From NCBI GenBank assembly GCA_007258455.2, contig VDFB02018455.1:1-64000 (forward strand): DNA of 64,000 nt. The letters are read 5' to 3'. Shown here piece by piece: positions 54,621 through 64,000 of this stretch. This stretch comes from Sequoia sempervirens. Lineage: Eukaryota; Streptophyta; Pinopsida; Cupressales; Cupressaceae. Position 1 is the stretch's first letter. Each line of letters starts with the position of its first letter. A model generated the notes under the pieces. It saw only the letters and a program-made list of their open reading frames with translations. It was not told the origin of the DNA and did not search any database. The position numbers and the translations under genes were made by a program.

Positions 54621-56148
54621 CTATCTATGACTATTGTGACCTTTTTATAAAAAAATATAATTATGTTAATTAATGAATTATGTGATACTTTGAACAATAT
54701 TGTTTAAATATATAGTATATCATTGAAAATATGGATGGGTAAAATGGTTAGATCTTCAGTTTGTTTACTATCTTAGAACATTATAATTAACTGAGTATGT
54801 TTGTAACTGAGAGAGTTATATATTCAAGTTTTAAAAGTATAAAATAACATCAATGATTGAGCTCAACTACATAGTTAACGTTTTAATATTTTCATGGCTC
54901 AGTTAAAGGATGATCGTAATAAATGTGTCCTATTAAAAGTGTTTTGACAATCCATTAGGAAAGCATGCAAAGCATGTAAATCTAGATTCTTACAAGCATC
55001 AAGAGATAAGCATATTTAAATTTATACAAACAAAAGAATGAAATGTATTTTAGTACAAGTGATTCGCTAATGTGTTTTATGTTTTGTGGAAAGGGGTAAT
55101 GCTTGGGGATGAAACATGGCTTTTGTAGATCGTGAAGAAATTCAATGGAATATATTCCTAACATCATCAATGGTGAGCTGGGACAACTCTAACTGACAAT
55201 AAGGTTGTTTAAGGTAAGCTAACAATGTAAGTTATATGAAATTTTTTATCTAGTTGCATAGTAATACGTAGTAACAAATAACTGTTCAAAAATCCATCAG
55301 ATAATATAGTTGAATAATTAAGTTAAAGGATTTCATTATTGTTGGAGATAAATTCGAATTGTTCTTTTGCATCGAAGGAGATAAATATTATATATGAATA
55401 TACTTCTACGCACTAATCTGTTGAATTGAATTTTAATGAAAATAAGAGCAAGTGACTTCCATGAAATTTGGATCGTGTGTTAAGAAAATGCCTAAGAGAT
55501 GAGTGCCATTAGAAAGAAGGGAGAACCAATTAAAACCCTTGTCGATATGTCACTTAATGAAGTATTCAAATGTGATCACACATAATAAAAAGAGAGTCAA
55601 TATGGGGTTTGCATTAAGCGTCGAGTATAGTGGTGGTGGTTTAGTTATTTTGAGTTTTCAAATATGACCTTAGAATCTAGAAAATGTTTGGAAAAATAAA
55701 TTCTATGGTCAATGAGCAATGTGGGGTTTATGTTTGAGATGTGTCTTTTGTTTTAATTAAATGTAGAGTCATGTCAATTAAGTTGTAAATGATGTGTAAA
55801 AGTAATTTTCGGATGCAATATTAGAGGTGATTTTATGAGGGTCAAAAAGGTCATAATTCAATCATTTATGACATTTTAAAAGCCCTAGACAGTACCTAGG
55901 GGTTGGAAGATTTTTTTTTGTCATATCTTTGCCCATACCTTGTTTATGACCTCCCTTAAATGCCCTTGAAAGGAGGTGACGAATTTTGGGAATGAAATGA
56001 TTGATTTGACCCATTCACATCCTTTGGTCTTCCCTCTCATTTATTAGAATGACTTGGGAGAAAAGAAATGCATGTGCACCATGCCTATTTAATAAAGGAG
56101 AGGACTAGTGGGTGACCGGGGTGGGGTATGATAGATAATTGAGATTGG
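54621..56148. other. AT-rich non-coding sequence, no gene seen
   Basis: No domain or long open frame on either strand. It may contain the diverged end of C. Confidence 0.55.
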
Positions 56149-56414
56149 ATCTCATCCAAAGGGTGTGGAGTCTTGAACTCTTTAAAATTATTGAGTTTTG
56201 GGTGGAAAGAGGGGGATGGTTTTCTCTTTGTGTGGGAAAATACTTAGTTTTTGGGAAGAGTTTTCATTTTGAGATGATGACATTTGTCAGCATCTCATCC
56301 AAGGGGTGTGGAGTCTTGAACTCTTTAAAATTATTGAGTTTTGGGTGGAAAGAGGGGGATGGTTTTCTCTTTGTGTGGGAAAATACTTAGTTTTTGGGAA
56401 GAGTTTTCATTTTC
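56149..56414. repeat. Direct repeat of about 122 bp, offset 143 bp
   Basis: ATCTCATCCAAAGGGTGTGG... at 56149 recurs at 56292 as ATCTCATCCAAGGGGTGTGG and stays nearly identical to GAGTTTTCATTTT. A 21-bp spacer (about 56271-56291) lies between. Overlapping open frames arise only because the repeat is translated twice. Confidence 0.92.
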
Positions 56415-57683
56415 TCTTGGAATTTATTTTGTTCATATTTGTGACTTTTTTTTTTTTTTTGAGGGAAAGAGTTTTGAGAGCTATGAAAGACGTGAGGAAT
56501 GTGGATTTCAAAATAGGGCAACTTGGAGAAGAGGCTACACCTATACTATGATGTAAAAAGATAAGTCCTCCTTCCTCTAAATGCTTATAACGGATGGAAT
56601 TAGTGTTTTGAAGATTTTTGAGTTGAAGATGTTCTTGATAATGTGTGTGTTTTGAAATGTTTCAATAAGTCCTTGTTATTTTATTTTTGTTGTATTAAAA
56701 AAGTCGTGAAATGGGAGAGTTGAGATGCGTGTAGACTTTTATGTTAAGTATAAAAGATCTAATGTTGGTTTTCAATCTATGAGGATGGATTGCATATGTT
56801 TCTCTCTGCTCGGGGGATGGCTAGGGCCTTACTACGGCCTCATGATGCCATGTATGTAGGGAGGAGAGCTTTACTTCTCCTTTTGGTTAACATCTCTTAA
56901 GGGCATTTGAAAGATCTTATTGGAAGTTCTATTTCTATTGTTTTTACTAAAGCATATATTTGAATAAAAAGCATTGTAAGTTTCTTCGGAAAATTTATTA
57001 GTATATTGTATATACAAAATTGTAATTTTAATATGTATAAAAAAAAAATTAGTCAAAAAATGTGTATTACTCTTTTGGAAGAAAGGATGCATCATTTTTG
57101 AGTTGGAAAGAAGAGATTACTGGAATTATAAAATGATGTTTCAGTTGTTAGTTATTTGTTGTTGTAGTCTCAAAGAAAGCTTTATTTATAATTTGTGCAA
57201 AAAGTAGCTAACCAGTAAACACTGCAAGAATGTGTAATTCATACAAGCTAATATTAAGAGTTTAAAATTTTTGATGATCAATAGATATATATCGACCTTT
57301 TCAATCTGTTGTTGAAATAGAAAAAAAAGAAACCACCCAGTAAACCAGTATTAAAACTTCACATGTGCATATAAACATATATTCTTTTGCAAATATATTG
57401 TGTAGTATAAACATATACACTATCATATATTATGCATTAAAATATTATAATTTTGCAAATATATATATTCTGAAACATATTACATAATATAATATGCAGA
57501 TATTATTTCTCTTTAAAAAAATAGAAATTGCATAGAAAATATAATAAAATATATTTTTCCAGTTTTTAATCAAATAAAATATAAAAAATAAATATATTGT
57601 AAAGGGTTTGATAAAATAAAATATAATAGAAAAATATTAAATAAAATGAAATTTTTAAAAAATAATAATTAAAAAAAAAAAAA
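56415..57683. other. AT-rich non-coding sequence, no gene seen
   Basis: T-runs (56446-56460) and A/T blocks increase towards 57680. No coding signal is seen. Confidence 0.55.
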
Positions 57684-57828
57684 CCCTTTGCAGGCCGATG
57701 GGCCACGGCCCAAGGCGCCATGGCACCCTCGGCAGCCTGCGACCTGCACAGGGGGAGCAGGTGGGCTCCCTTTAGGACTCGTGGCCCCCATGAGGCATGG
57801 CAAGGTGGGGACGGGCTAAAACCCCCCA
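57684..57828. other. GC-rich island in AT-rich sequence
   Basis: An abrupt 145-bp GC-rich block (CAGGCCGATGGGCCACGGCC, GGCGCCATGGC, GGCAGCCTGC, GGGGGAGCAGG) sits between long A/T-rich tracts. It resembles the island at 4858-4960 in setting and in the GGCAGCC word. A short minus-strand frame through it (57829-57566) is dominated by low-complexity text and is not called. Confidence 0.5.
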
Positions 57829-59966
57829 ATATTTATTTTAATTTATTTTTAACACAATAAAAAAAAAGAACAAAACCTGCAGTTCGGCTCTATGATCTAA
57901 ACCGAGATCAAGAAAAATAGCAATAATAAAGTTTAAATAAATAAAAGAATTATGTAGTTAGATGTAAAAGAAATAAGTAAAGAAGCAGAGACAATAAATG
58001 GAGGGTTTCAATTCGGCTCAAATGTTAATAGAATTGCAGGAACAAAAGATGAATGATATACAGGCAGGGATGTGCGAATCAGCGATGTCGAGGTTTTGAA
58101 TGTAGACTACATACTGTTGCAATCTTAGTGACCTGCAACAAGAAATAAGTAAATAAAAAAAATAAAAATAAAAATCAAGAATGGATTCAATGAAACAAAC
58201 GAAATCTTGTAATAAAGATATGAACCATTAAACATTTGAAGTATGCTTAAAGAAACTGGCAAGAGCTCCCATCTTCAACCTTCTTTCCTTCAACCTGCAA
58301 ACAAAGGGGAAATGAAAGAATGAGAAAAAAAAACATTTTAATAAGCTCATCCTTATGATTTAGGGTTTGGTAATAATGTCTTAAGATCTAAGGGTTGAGA
58401 ATCAATCTTATTCAATGGATGAGATTGAATGCTCAACAATTCACTTTTGTTTTAAATTAAAAAAACCAAAATTTATTTAAACCTTATTAATGGATGCTTT
58501 TTGAAGGAATAGTGAAAACATGAGTTCTAATTAAATATTTAGGGAAACTTTTTCAACTTATATCACCATCTAATTTTAATCTTTAAAATATCAAGTAGTA
58601 ATTTAAAATCTTGCTAAATGGGAAAGTGAAAGTTGTTTTAAATCAATTTTTATTGTAATTTAAATAACTATTCATGCGTTTAGTTTTAGAAAAATCATAT
58701 ATGGATTAAGCTTTAGAAAAATCAAAGATATGGAATAAATTATTATTTAATTGAAGAAACTTAAATATATAAAATTATGGTGTATGGTTTAATATAGGAT
58801 AAAATATTGTTATTTAAAATGGGGTTGACAAATTATTCCACCTTGCTTAAATATTTTTTTTCTATAGAAAAGGGAATTATCAATTTAAATAAGTGATCAT
58901 TATTACAATAATAATAATAATAATAAATCAAAAGCTTCATTAAAATTATTCATAATAATAAATTGGCATAAATGATAAATTTATAACTAAGGGTTATAAA
59001 GGGGATTTAAATTGAAGGTCAAACCATAATATTTAATAAAGTGACCTTAATATTTAGAATTAATTTAAGTGAGGTCTAATAGGTTAAATTGGATTCTTCT
59101 GCATAAAGATAAAAGGTCTACTTAATTATTTAATTAAATGGAAATGGGTTAAACATTATCAAATTATTCAGGGCCGAATTAGCCCCATGGTATAAAAATA
59201 AAAGAAGGTGGTGAAAATTATCACAATTATTAAGTAAATCAATTATCTAAATGGAGATAAGAAAGATGCATTATTCAGGTGAAATAAAGATAAGATCGAG
59301 ATAGTTAAGTTGATATTCTAAAATAGTTGGGTAAATATGTAAGTGTGGGCTAGCGGTAATCTATCAAGTGGAAGGCGTTGAAATGAAACAAGGTCCATTT
59401 AAAAATTAAGGTCGTGAGGAGGATCGTTAAAGGAAAAGGTGAACTTAAGGATTTATTTATTTAATGACTCAAATGTGTAATATGATCCTAGGTTATCATT
59501 TAAACAAGGGGAAATAAAGAGTCTCAGAACCAATCATTTAGAGTTTAGTTATCCTATTATGGGGGTTATTAAGTAATGGTAAACCTAATTAAATCTAGAT
59601 AATTTTCATCACATAGTCCTACCCCGAAGAGGGGATGAGGAGGTATCTATATACTTAATATTGTAAATTAGTACCACTTGAGTAATGACATTATTGATAG
59701 CAATATATCTTCATGGCATTTGTAAGAGTTTAAAGTTGTCTATCAAATAAAACATGATTAAGGGAGTCAATCAACAAGAACTTATAATTGATTAAGCTAT
59801 GTGTGGTTATTCAAATAATGTAATTATATCAAATGGCGTTAAACCCTAGTAATTGTGTTGTGTAATGGTGGCTTGTTGGGAGCGCATTAAGTTGTAAACC
59901 TATGTTTAAACAAAAAAAAAAGTTGTGACATTTGTGTTATCTCCACATTAAAATGTGGGCATGACA
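57829..59966. other. AT-rich sequence ending in an LTR-like terminus
   Basis: No coding signal. (AAT)n lies at about 58905-58926. The last bases, CCACATTAAAATGTGGGCATGACA, contain the inverted repeat CCACAT/ATGTGG and, read on minus, start TGTCATGCCC, which resembles the start of a plant LTR. A matching far end was not found. LINE G coding begins directly after it. Confidence 0.4.
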
Positions 59967-61444
59967 TCAAGGACAAGCTTGAGGGGTTCCAAAGGTTCAT
60001 GGCCTCGGGTCATTCTCGGCAACCCATTCATGTTGAAGAAGAAAATTGGAGGAAAAAGTGGAGGGACATTTTAAGTAAAGAAGAAATATATTGGAAGCGG
60101 AGATCAAGGATTCAATGGCTCAAGGAGGGTGACAGGAACTCTTCCTTTTTCCATAGGACAGCCATCAAACATAAAAAGAGGAATACCATCAAGTGTTTGA
60201 TGAATGAATCTAATTAGGAAGTCAAGCAGGCTAATAAAATTAGAGAGGTTGTTGAAAAGTACTTTAGACTGATCTACTCGGACACTGGAACCCACCCCCC
60301 CTCTGAAGATCTTCAGATGAGGCTCCTGGGTCACCTCCCACTTGGTATTAGTGAGTCTGATAATCATCAACTTTGTGCCCTTGTGACTGAGGATGAGGTT
60401 CAGAATGTTGTGTTTGCTATGGGCGCCTATAAGGCCCCAAGACTGGATGGTTTCCCTCCAGCCTTCTTTCAAGAATATTGGGACATTGTCAGCTATGATA
60501 TTACTATGGTTGTTAAAGATTTCTTTAGGACTGGTAAATTGTTAAAGAAATTAAACAATAATTTCATTGTGCTTGTCCCTAAAGTGCAGGATCCTATACA
60601 CATGACTGAATTCAAACCTATAAGTCTTTGTAACACTGTCTACAAAATCTTTTCCAGAGTCCTTGTCAACTGTTTGAAGCCACTTTTATAAAAAAATATC
60701 AGTAGATGTCAGAATGGGTTTGTGCTAGGAAGGAAAATCCTGGATGCTGCTATTATGACTCATGAAATAATTCATTCTATGGAGAAAAGAAAGAACCAAG
60801 GTATGGCTTTTAAACTTGACATTTCCAAAGCCTATGATAGGGTTAGATGGAAGTTTTTGTATTATGTCCTTGCTAAGCTTGGCTTTAATGATAAAGTGAT
60901 TGGTATCATTAGGGAGTGTGTGGAATCTATTCAGTATTCGGTGCTTGTCAATGGGATCCCCTGGGGTTCCTTTAAAGCTGGTAAAGGACTTAGCCAAGGG
61001 GATCCCCTCTCTCCCTACCTATTCATCATGGTGGTTGAGGTTTTGGGAAGGAATTTTCTTTCCTTGCTCAACTTAGGGAAAATTCAGGGGATTAGACCTA
61101 CCTCCACCCTTCCTCCCTCCGTTCTCCAATAGTTTGTTGATGACACATTTCTTTTTGGAAAGTCCTCTATGATTGAAGCTAGAGAATGGAGATGCCTCCT
61201 ACAGGATTATGCTTGTGCTTTTGGCCAATGTATAAATTATAACAAAAGCAGTGTTTATTTCTTCAACACGAAAGCTGATCTCCAAGCTAAGATCTTAGCC
61301 ATCCTAGGTTGCTTGAGTGCTTCTCTTCCGGGTATCTACTTGGACCTGCCACTTATTGTTAAGGAGGTTTCACACAACTTTTGGAATGGTATTCTGGAGA
61401 GAATGCAAAAAAAAACTTGTTGGTTGGAAAGGCCAACTTCTTAG
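59967..61444 (+). pseudogene. LINE G reverse transcriptase
   Basis: The pre-RT block NWRKKWRDIL ... RRSRIQWLKEGDRNSSFFH (60042-60154) is typical of plant LINEs. Then follow KAPRLDGFPPAFFQ (60431-60472, normally KAPGPDG), FKPISLCNTVYKI (60611-60649), motif A FKLDISKAYDRVRW (about 60808-60850) with its Asp, motif B GLSQGDPLSPYLF (60986-61024) and motif C FVDDT (61133-61147) intact. TAG at 61130-61132 stands directly before FVDD where Gln is usual. The TAA at 60689 is also at a Gln-like position. The frame is lost in the A-run at 61406-61414. The ATG at 59999 is internal and not a real start. Confidence 0.92.
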
Positions 61445-62722
61445 TAATGCTAGTAAAATCCAACTTCTTAAAGCCTCCCTTCAAGGTATTCCAGTCTACT
61501 TTCTCTCTCTCTTTAAGATTTCAGGTTCCATGGCTGAAAAGTTAGAAAGAATTCAAAGATCCTTTCTCTGGTCAGGAATGGAGGAAAATAAAAGACTGGC
61601 CTAGCTAATTGGGACATTGTATGTCACCCCAAATGTCAAGGGGGCTTGGGGATCAGGAAGATTACTAATTTGAACAAAGCCCTCATTGCCAAGATTGGTT
61701 GGAGCTTGATTCAAGAAAGGGCAGAATGGTGTAATATAATGAAGGCTAAATACCTTAATCAAAGACATTTTTTTAGAGCTTTGCACCTAATTGACCTCCC
61801 TCTGAGATCCAAGATTTGGAACAATATCCTTAAGAGTAGATCCCTCTTGAAGGATGGGGTCAGATGGAAAATAGGTAATGGGAGATCAATTAGGTTCTGG
61901 GAGGATAGCTGGATTGGGAGCAGACCCTTTGCTGACAGTCACTTTAATATATTAAGGGATCACGCTGAAAACCTCTTTGGTACTTACATTTCTGATTATA
62001 CCTCACCCAGAGCCCGATGGAAAATTTTGAAGTTGTCTTTCTTACATTGGCCTAACCTTCTGCCAAAGGTTATGAAGCTTCAAGAGCTTTTGAAAACATC
62101 TAGACTCCCTCTATTTCCCAAGGAGGACATAATTTAATGGTCAAAGAATCACTCTGGGGAGTTCACTATTAAGTCTGCTTATCTGCTGCTTCTCAGGTTT
62201 GGTGGTGATGAGCAGTGCTAGAGAAAGGTTTGGATTCATCAGCTTATCCCTAAAATAAACTTCTTATGGTGGACCTCCATCCATGGAAATTTTTTAACTA
62301 TTGATAACCTTGTTAAGAGGGGTTTTCAATTCCCTAATTGGTGTACTCTTTGTAGAAAGGAAGGAGAAACCATCCCTTATCTTTTTATTCATTTCCAATT
62401 CACTTCCCTGGTTTGGCATAATGTTTTGCAGAGACTGAACATCTCTTGGGTCTTTAATAGAGATATCCACCAATTCATCTTAAATTGGAAATGCCCCTCT
62501 AATCATCCCTCAATTAAACTGCTTTGGCAACTTATTCCACCCCACATCTGTTGGTGCTTGTGGAAAGAAAGAAAAAATAGGATTTTCAAAGAAAAGGAAA
62601 ACAATCTAGATGGTCTATTGATAATCCTTAATAAGTTGCTCCTGGATAATATCTCAACATGCAAATGGAAGAAGCCTATTAATCCCCCGACTGCTTGGGA
62701 TAGAAACATTGCTACCGCCTAG
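61400..62722 (+). pseudogene. LINE G post-RT region and zinc-knuckle (zf-RVT) tail
   Basis: After the A-run frameshift the text continues as VGWKGQLLSNASKIQLLKA (about 61419-61475) and ERIQRSFLWSG (about 61547-61578), then returns to the original frame near 61605 with NKALIAKIGW (61673-61702). It goes on through VRWKIGNGRSIRFWEDSWIG (about 61859-61918) to the zinc-binding tail FLWWTSIHGNFLTIDNL (about 62261-62311) and CTLCRKEGETIPYLF (about 62342-62386). TAA at 62135, TAG at about 62218 and TAG at 62720 interrupt. All these blocks are standard for plant LINE ORF2. The second half of the zinc site reads HFQF, so one ligand is likely lost. Confidence 0.87.
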
Positions 62723-63283
62723 AATTTACCCAATGAGATCTTGAGATTTGATAGCTCCAAATCAATTATCAGGAAGCATACTAGATGGAGAAGCCCTAAA
62801 CCACCTTGGGTTAAGCTTAACTTTGATGGGGCGGCTAGGGGAGGGATGTCATTTGCTGGAGGTATAATCAGGGACTATTCTGGTAGCTTGGTTGTTGCCT
62901 ATGCGGGGAATTTGAGCAATCATACTATTAATCATGCTGAGGGCATGGCTCTCCTTTGGGGTCTTAAGATTGCGCTGTCAATTGGTGCCAAGACTTTGGA
63001 AATCAAAGGGGACTCAATGCTAATTGTGGAAGCCACTAAAGGAAAGATGAAAGTGGGATGGTCCCTTAAAGGTATTCTGGAGGACATTTTCCCTCTTCTA
63101 AATGCTCTTCATGACTTTTCATTCCAACATGTCTTCAGAGAAGGGAATGCGACTGCTAACAACCTCGCGGCTACGGGTCTTGATATTGAAGGGCTTAGGT
63201 ATTGGAAAAATGAGGTTTCTTTACCCCCCTTGGCTCTGGTGTATTTAAAGGAAGATCTCAAACATTTAAATGATGATTCTTAG
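62723..63283 (+). pseudogene. LINE G RNase H domain
   Basis: The open part, 62741-63283, has 180 codons. WVKLNFDGAARGG (about 62807-62845) holds the first catalytic Asp, NHAEGMALLWGL (about 62930-62965) the Glu, and IKGDSMLIV (about 63002-63030) the next Asp. The block FREGNATANNLAATG (about 63134-63178) has Asn where the fourth Asp (N..AD.LA) is usual. Type I RNase H of this sort removes the RNA strand during insertion and is known in several plant LINE lineages. Codons 1-20 are the linker. TAG at 63281-63283 ends the frame. Confidence 0.9.
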
Positions 63284-64000
63284 ATGGTGCTTACTTATTT
63301 TTGTCAGGCTCCTAACTTTGGTTGGTTTTTCTAGCGGGAGCGGGCTTTTGAATAATTGGCCATTATGTGAGGTGATGGGCCTCATATGTGGGTTCGCTGG
63401 CTTGTACGACCTCTTGTGGGCTGGTGATATGGTGAATCTTCCTATCCCCACTAGACTATGGCGTCGTTATTTTTTGAACCCCCTAAACTTTTGTGATCAA
63501 CTTTTTAAGCTTGCAGATTTCATGAGATTTTTTGTGGCAGCTAAGTACTACGTCGATATCATGCCCTTACTTGATGTGGGTGATTCGCACGAGGGAGCTA
63601 TTGCCCTTGCGTGGATTATGAGAAGTCACATTTATTGTCTCTATTTTTGACTGTTATGGTCACTTTGCATTGGCTTGTTTCCTATCGATGCTTCTAGAAT
63701 TGACTACCAACTCTTCTACCCTGGTTCCCCTATTATGGTCATCAGCATCTTTGGTGTGGGCTCTATGGGTGGGGAGAGAGTGCATGTGGAGCCAAACAGG
63801 TGTGACGAGTGGAAAGCGGATGCCACTATTTGGAACATCTGTAAAGAGGGCGGAATTGCATAGTACATGGAGGCCATGACTGGTCACAATGAGGGCTTGT
63901 CTCACAAGTTTGTCACCTTGTGGAAGGAGGGAGGGTCACCATTGGTGGAATTTCCTTCAAAGTTTCTGAGGAGGTCATTGCTAGAGTTATTGGGCTCCTA
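63284..64000 (+). pseudogene. Unassigned decayed reading frame, runs off the window
   Basis: Two frames follow each other. 63284-63648 reads LPIPTRLWRRYFLNPLNF (about 63438-63491), then FFVAAKYYVDIMPLLDVGD. 63675-63863 reads DASRIDYQLFYPGSP, then FGVGSMGGERVHVEPNRCDEW, and after a TAG at 63861 continues YMEAMTGHNEGLSHKFVTLWKEG. A frameshift then gives VTIGGISFKVSEEVIARVIGLL to the edge. The text is clearly protein-like and not part of the known LINE domains. The phrase FxVSEE.IAR.IGL at the end reminds me of plant transposon-associated unknown proteins, but I cannot name a family. Confidence 0.5.

Larger units (their letters stand above)
59967..63283 (+). mobile_element. L1-type LINE 'G' with RNase H, 5'-truncated
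   Basis: It starts abruptly within the segment between endonuclease and RT; no endonuclease is seen upstream, so it is 5'-truncated or cut by the LTR-like sequence on its left. The order is pre-RT block, reverse transcriptase, zinc-knuckle tail and RNase H. Nearly all of it is in one frame; the exception, about 61415-61600, is bounded by two opposite frameshifts. Stops are TAG (60215, 61130, about 62218, 62720) and TAA (60689, 62135), with no TGA, mostly at Gln-like places. The 3' end past 63283 was not fixed. Confidence 0.9.

Noticed and set aside
57566..57829. Minus-strand frame through the GC-rich island
   Set aside because: Half of it is Phe/Tyr/Leu low-complexity text from the AT tract; the GC part has no recognisable domain.
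59371..59966. A 596-bp LTR with TCAAG duplications
   Set aside because: The left end lacks any support besides a TG after TCAAG; such a 5-bp match is expected by chance in 2 kb of sequence.
1..64000. tRNA, rRNA or intact host protein genes
   Set aside because: No cloverleaf-like or rRNA-like sequence was recognised by eye, and every long open frame belongs to a mobile element. A tRNA scan would be needed to exclude small RNA genes.

Overview
The window looks like a heterochromatic, gene-poor stretch of a large plant nuclear genome. A gymnosperm (conifer-type) source is my best guess, from the plant L1-type LINEs, Ty1/copia and Ty3/gypsy elements, deep nesting and advanced decay. That is inference; no marker gene is present. 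I see no intact host gene, rRNA, tRNA or CRISPR array. Almost every coding signal is a broken retrotransposon, and the M at the start of most open frames is not a credible start codon.

Layout. 1-4770 is a LINE on + (endonuclease, reverse transcriptase, zinc-knuckle tail) carrying a perfect 193-bp tandem duplication. 4771-9360 is AT-rich filler. From about 9.4 to 40.9 kb lies a nest whose levels are fixed by target-site duplications (TSDs). An old gypsy-type element 'F' (gag at 9887-9998 and 21733-23925) was hit twice. The first hit is an 11.7-kb element 'R' on minus (9999-21727, TSD ATATG) with LTRs, primer site and polypurine tract but no polymerase. The second is a copia element 'E' on minus (23926-40893, TSD TCTAG). 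E was then interrupted by 'A' (27570-37807, TSD CTTTT), and A by 'B' (28319-34720, TSD ACCAT/ACCAA). A and B are solo-LTR-like members of one family in opposite orientation.

41182-52785 is a nearly full-length Ty3/gypsy element 'D' on + (Tat-like, 2.5-kb LTRs, TSD GGTTT/GGTTC). It has gag, protease, a second RNase H placed before the reverse transcriptase, RT and integrase. 53066 to about 54.6 kb is a third, partial copy ('C') of the A/B family. 54.6-59.97 kb is AT-rich sequence with a 143-bp-offset direct repeat and one GC-rich island. 59967-63283 is a second, 5'-truncated LINE 'G' on + with an RNase H tail. 63.3-64.0 kb holds part of another decayed reading frame that runs off the window.

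How the parts relate. These are independent insertions, not a cooperating set of host genes. R shares primer-site sequence with D and lacks its own polymerase, so R may have been mobilised in trans by a D-like element. Decay follows one pattern across families: in-frame stops fall almost only where glutamine is expected (mostly TAG) and several catalytic Asp residues read Asn. Both are what long-term cytosine methylation followed by C-to-T change would leave.
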